DNA from: Acidimicrobiaceae bacterium
GTDB lineage: Bacteria; Actinomycetota; Acidimicrobiia; Acidimicrobiales; UBA8190
DNA length: 64,000 nucleotides
Assembly (NCBI GenBank): GCA_003151475.1
Contig: PLXQ01000031.1
Coordinates: forward strand, 25,163-89,162
Direction of reading: 5' to 3'
Positions 62,561 through 64,000 of this stretch are shown piece after piece (the first letter of the stretch is position 1; each line of letters starts with the position of its first letter). A program made the position numbers and the translations under genes. The notes under the pieces are model-generated. The model ran no database searches. It saw only the letters and a program-made list of their open reading frames with translations, and was not told the origin of the DNA.

Positions 62561-63880
62561 TCAGGTCACAAGCACGATGGCACGGTGGCGTCGAAGGGCG
62601 TCTTCGAATCGCTGCGCCCATGGCCAGCGCGTCGGGAGGTGAATGGTGCGCCGTCGGGCCGAGCGGGTGATGCGTCCGGGGACCGACAGGTAGCGACGGC
62701 GAAGGGTCTCGGTGGTGATGAGGGTGTCGCCCAGGCCGAGCCTGGTGCTGAATCGGGCCAGGTTGTGGGCCATGACGTTGAAGGCCAGCCAGGCGGCATT
62801 GGCTCCGAAGCGACCCGACGGCAGGTGGTTGAGGCCGACGCCGTATTTCAGGTCGCGGATGGTGTTCTCGATCTCGGCGTGGCGTCGGTGGTCGGCCTCG
62901 AGCTCGATCATCTCGCCGTCCCGGTCGGCGATGAAGGCGTGGTAGGTGAACTCGACGAACAACGCCAACTGGCTGCCCGGCGTGGGCCGCACCCGCCGGA
63001 CGATGAGGCGACAGGGCCGGCCCTTGGCCTTGAAGGGCTGATAGGTGGTCTCAGCCACATCGGCGCCGTCGAGGAAGTAGGGGATGGCCACCCAGGCGGA
63101 CTCGTCGATGGCGGCGATGGCCGTTTTCACGCCACCTTTGTGCAGTTTGGCCGTGATGGAGAAGCGGACGTCGGCCCGGCGACAGGCGTCGACGACGGCT
63201 CGGCTGTAGAAGCCGGAATCGGCTCGTAAGACAATCGGCCCGGTGGCCCCCGCCGCCCGCACCCGACCGAACGTCTCGGTGAGGAAACCGGCGGCTCCCC
63301 GACCGGAGTGGGCGTTGCCACCGCGCAAGCGAACGTGCAGGACGTCTCCGGTCCCCGCCGCCACGGCGTACAAAGGGTTGTAGCCCCGGACGTGGTTGTA
63401 GGTGAAGTGGGTCCCACCCTCTTTGGCCAAGCCGTAGGTCTCGTGGATGGAGGAGTCGACATCGATGGTGAACGGCTCCTCACCGGGGCCGGCACCGGCC
63501 GCCCAGGCCCTGGCCAGCAGTGCGCCTGACACCACGTCCAGCTGACGGGAATGGCCCCAGGTGAAGCTGCGCAAAAATGTCCCGAGCGTGGAGGGTGCCA
63601 ACACCGCATGTCCGAGCACCGCCTCGGTGGCCCCGGCCCGCAGGGCGTCGGCGTCGTCGATCGAGTCGCCCCCGGCCAGGGCCGAATGGATGAGGGTCAT
63701 GGCCTTGTGCCCTACATGGGCGCGGCCCGGTGCCTCCCCGAGGTCCACGTGCTCGTCGAACAGTTCCAACAGACCCAGGTGCTGGGCCAATGTCGCCGGC
63801 AAAATGAGCCCGGCGTTGGCCACGAGATGGTCGTCGTCGAAGGTCACCTCACGCCGGTCAAGGCTGTGGCAAAATCGCAT
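62561..63880 (-). CDS. IS1380-family transposase
   Basis: A 439-residue DDE transposase. The first Asp is in FTIDVDSSIHETYGLAKEGG, the second in IVLRADSGFYSRAVVDACRR, and the Glu in HAEIENTIRDLKYGVGLNHL. These are the IS1380 motifs. ATG 63880 is preferred, with AAAGG upstream; the frame is open to 63922. The gene looks intact, so the element may be active. A 10-bp inverted repeat, GCCTTTCTGG (63890-63899) with CCAGAAAGGC (63939-63948), lies in its leader. Confidence 0.9.
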   Translation of the reverse strand: MRFCHSLDRREVTFDDDHLVANAGLILPATLAQHLGLLELFDEHVDLGEAPGRAHVGHKAMTLIHSALAGGDSIDDADALRAGATEAVLGHAVLAPSTLGTFLRSFTWGHSRQLDVVSGALLARAWAAGAGPGEEPFTIDVDSSIHETYGLAKEGGTHFTYNHVRGYNPLYAVAAGTGDVLHVRLRGGNAHSGRGAAGFLTETFGRVRAAGATGPIVLRADSGFYSRAVVDACRRADVRFSITAKLHKGGVKTAIAAIDESAWVAIPYFLDGADVAETTYQPFKAKGRPCRLIVRRVRPTPGSQLALFVEFTYHAFIADRDGEMIELEADHRRHAEIENTIRDLKYGVGLNHLPSGRFGANAAWLAFNVMAHNLARFSTRLGLGDTLITTETLRRRYLSVPGRITRSARRRTIHLPTRWPWAQRFEDALRRHRAIVLVT

Positions 63881-63984
63881 CGAGAAAGTGCCTTTCTGGT
63901 TTGGGTTTGGCGGTGTCAGCAACCACCATTTTCCCTTTCCAGAAAGGCGTTTTCGCGGATACGCGAGGTCTACGACGTCGTGAA

Positions 63985-64000
63985 ATTCGGTGGATCAGGG
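63985..64000 (-). repeat. IS1380 right terminal inverted repeat
   Basis: On the minus strand it reads CCCTGATCCACCGAAT. It ends exactly at the window edge, so a longer repeat outside is possible. Confidence 0.7.

Larger units (their letters stand above)
62379..64000 (-). mobile_element. IS1380-family insertion sequence
   Basis: A 1622-bp element with inverted ends: CCCGGATCCACCGAAT at 62379-62394 and its near complement at 63985-64000 (15 of 16 match). It encodes one transposase on the minus strand. The right end falls on the last base of the window, so target duplication cannot be checked. It sits just upstream of the acyl-CoA dehydrogenase relic. Confidence 0.8.

Overview
The window is high-GC DNA from an actinobacterium. 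A mycothiol synthase (mshD), LAFTG-type sortase signals, a class E-like sortase and many GTG/TTG starts all point to Actinomycetota. A class such as Acidimicrobiia is a plausible guess, but the sequence alone does not prove it. No rRNA, tRNA or CRISPR array was recognised.

Region 1 (1-29.6 kb) is a large surface-polysaccharide locus. It holds four paralogous family-2-like glycosyltransferases with an LDADEF motif, five sulfotransferases (one cut by the left edge), a Wzm/Wzt-type ABC exporter and an AsnB-type amidotransferase. It also holds four GT4-like glycosyltransferases, two further GT2 enzymes, a polytopic polymerase-like membrane protein, a Wzz/BY-kinase-like protein with a ruined P-loop and a secreted lysozyme-like protein. 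Three nucleotide-sugar enzymes close the locus: a FlaA1/CapD-type dehydratase, a UDP-sugar 6-dehydrogenase and a 4-epimerase. Together these look like the machinery for a sulfated, uronic-acid-containing extracellular glycan. The first 7.4 kb contain two mirror-image copies of a divergent sulfotransferase/glycosyltransferase module flanking the exporter. Three transcription units there share a promoter-like element followed by a tiny MRRG leader ORF that ends at the start of the structural gene.

Region 2 (29.6-43.7 kb) encodes secreted and surface proteins: three large right-handed beta-helix-type proteins with related N-termini, an SGNH hydrolase-like protein, an L,D-transpeptidase lipoprotein, a LAFTG-anchored wall protein, a small secreted protein and a sortase. 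A second LAFTG protein and a related single-domain neocarzinostatin-like protein lie at 54.5-56.0 kb. A serine-recombinase remnant and an acidic hypothetical protein lie inside the region.

Region 3 (43.8-54.1 kb) has an unusual LuxR-type regulator, then a long minus-strand operon: hisD-hisC-hisB-hisH-hisA-hisF, a GroES-like gene, hisI, trpE and a ygfZ-like gene. Most junctions overlap by four bases.

Region 4 (54.2-64 kb) is mixed housekeeping and mobile DNA: nth, mshD, a membrane mannosyltransferase-like protein, a VIT1/CCC1 transporter, a small membrane protein and a MaoC-like hydratase. A decayed group IIC-like intron 3' end sits downstream of the nth terminator. An acyl-CoA dehydrogenase relic with a large internal deletion abuts an IS1380-family element that reaches the right edge.
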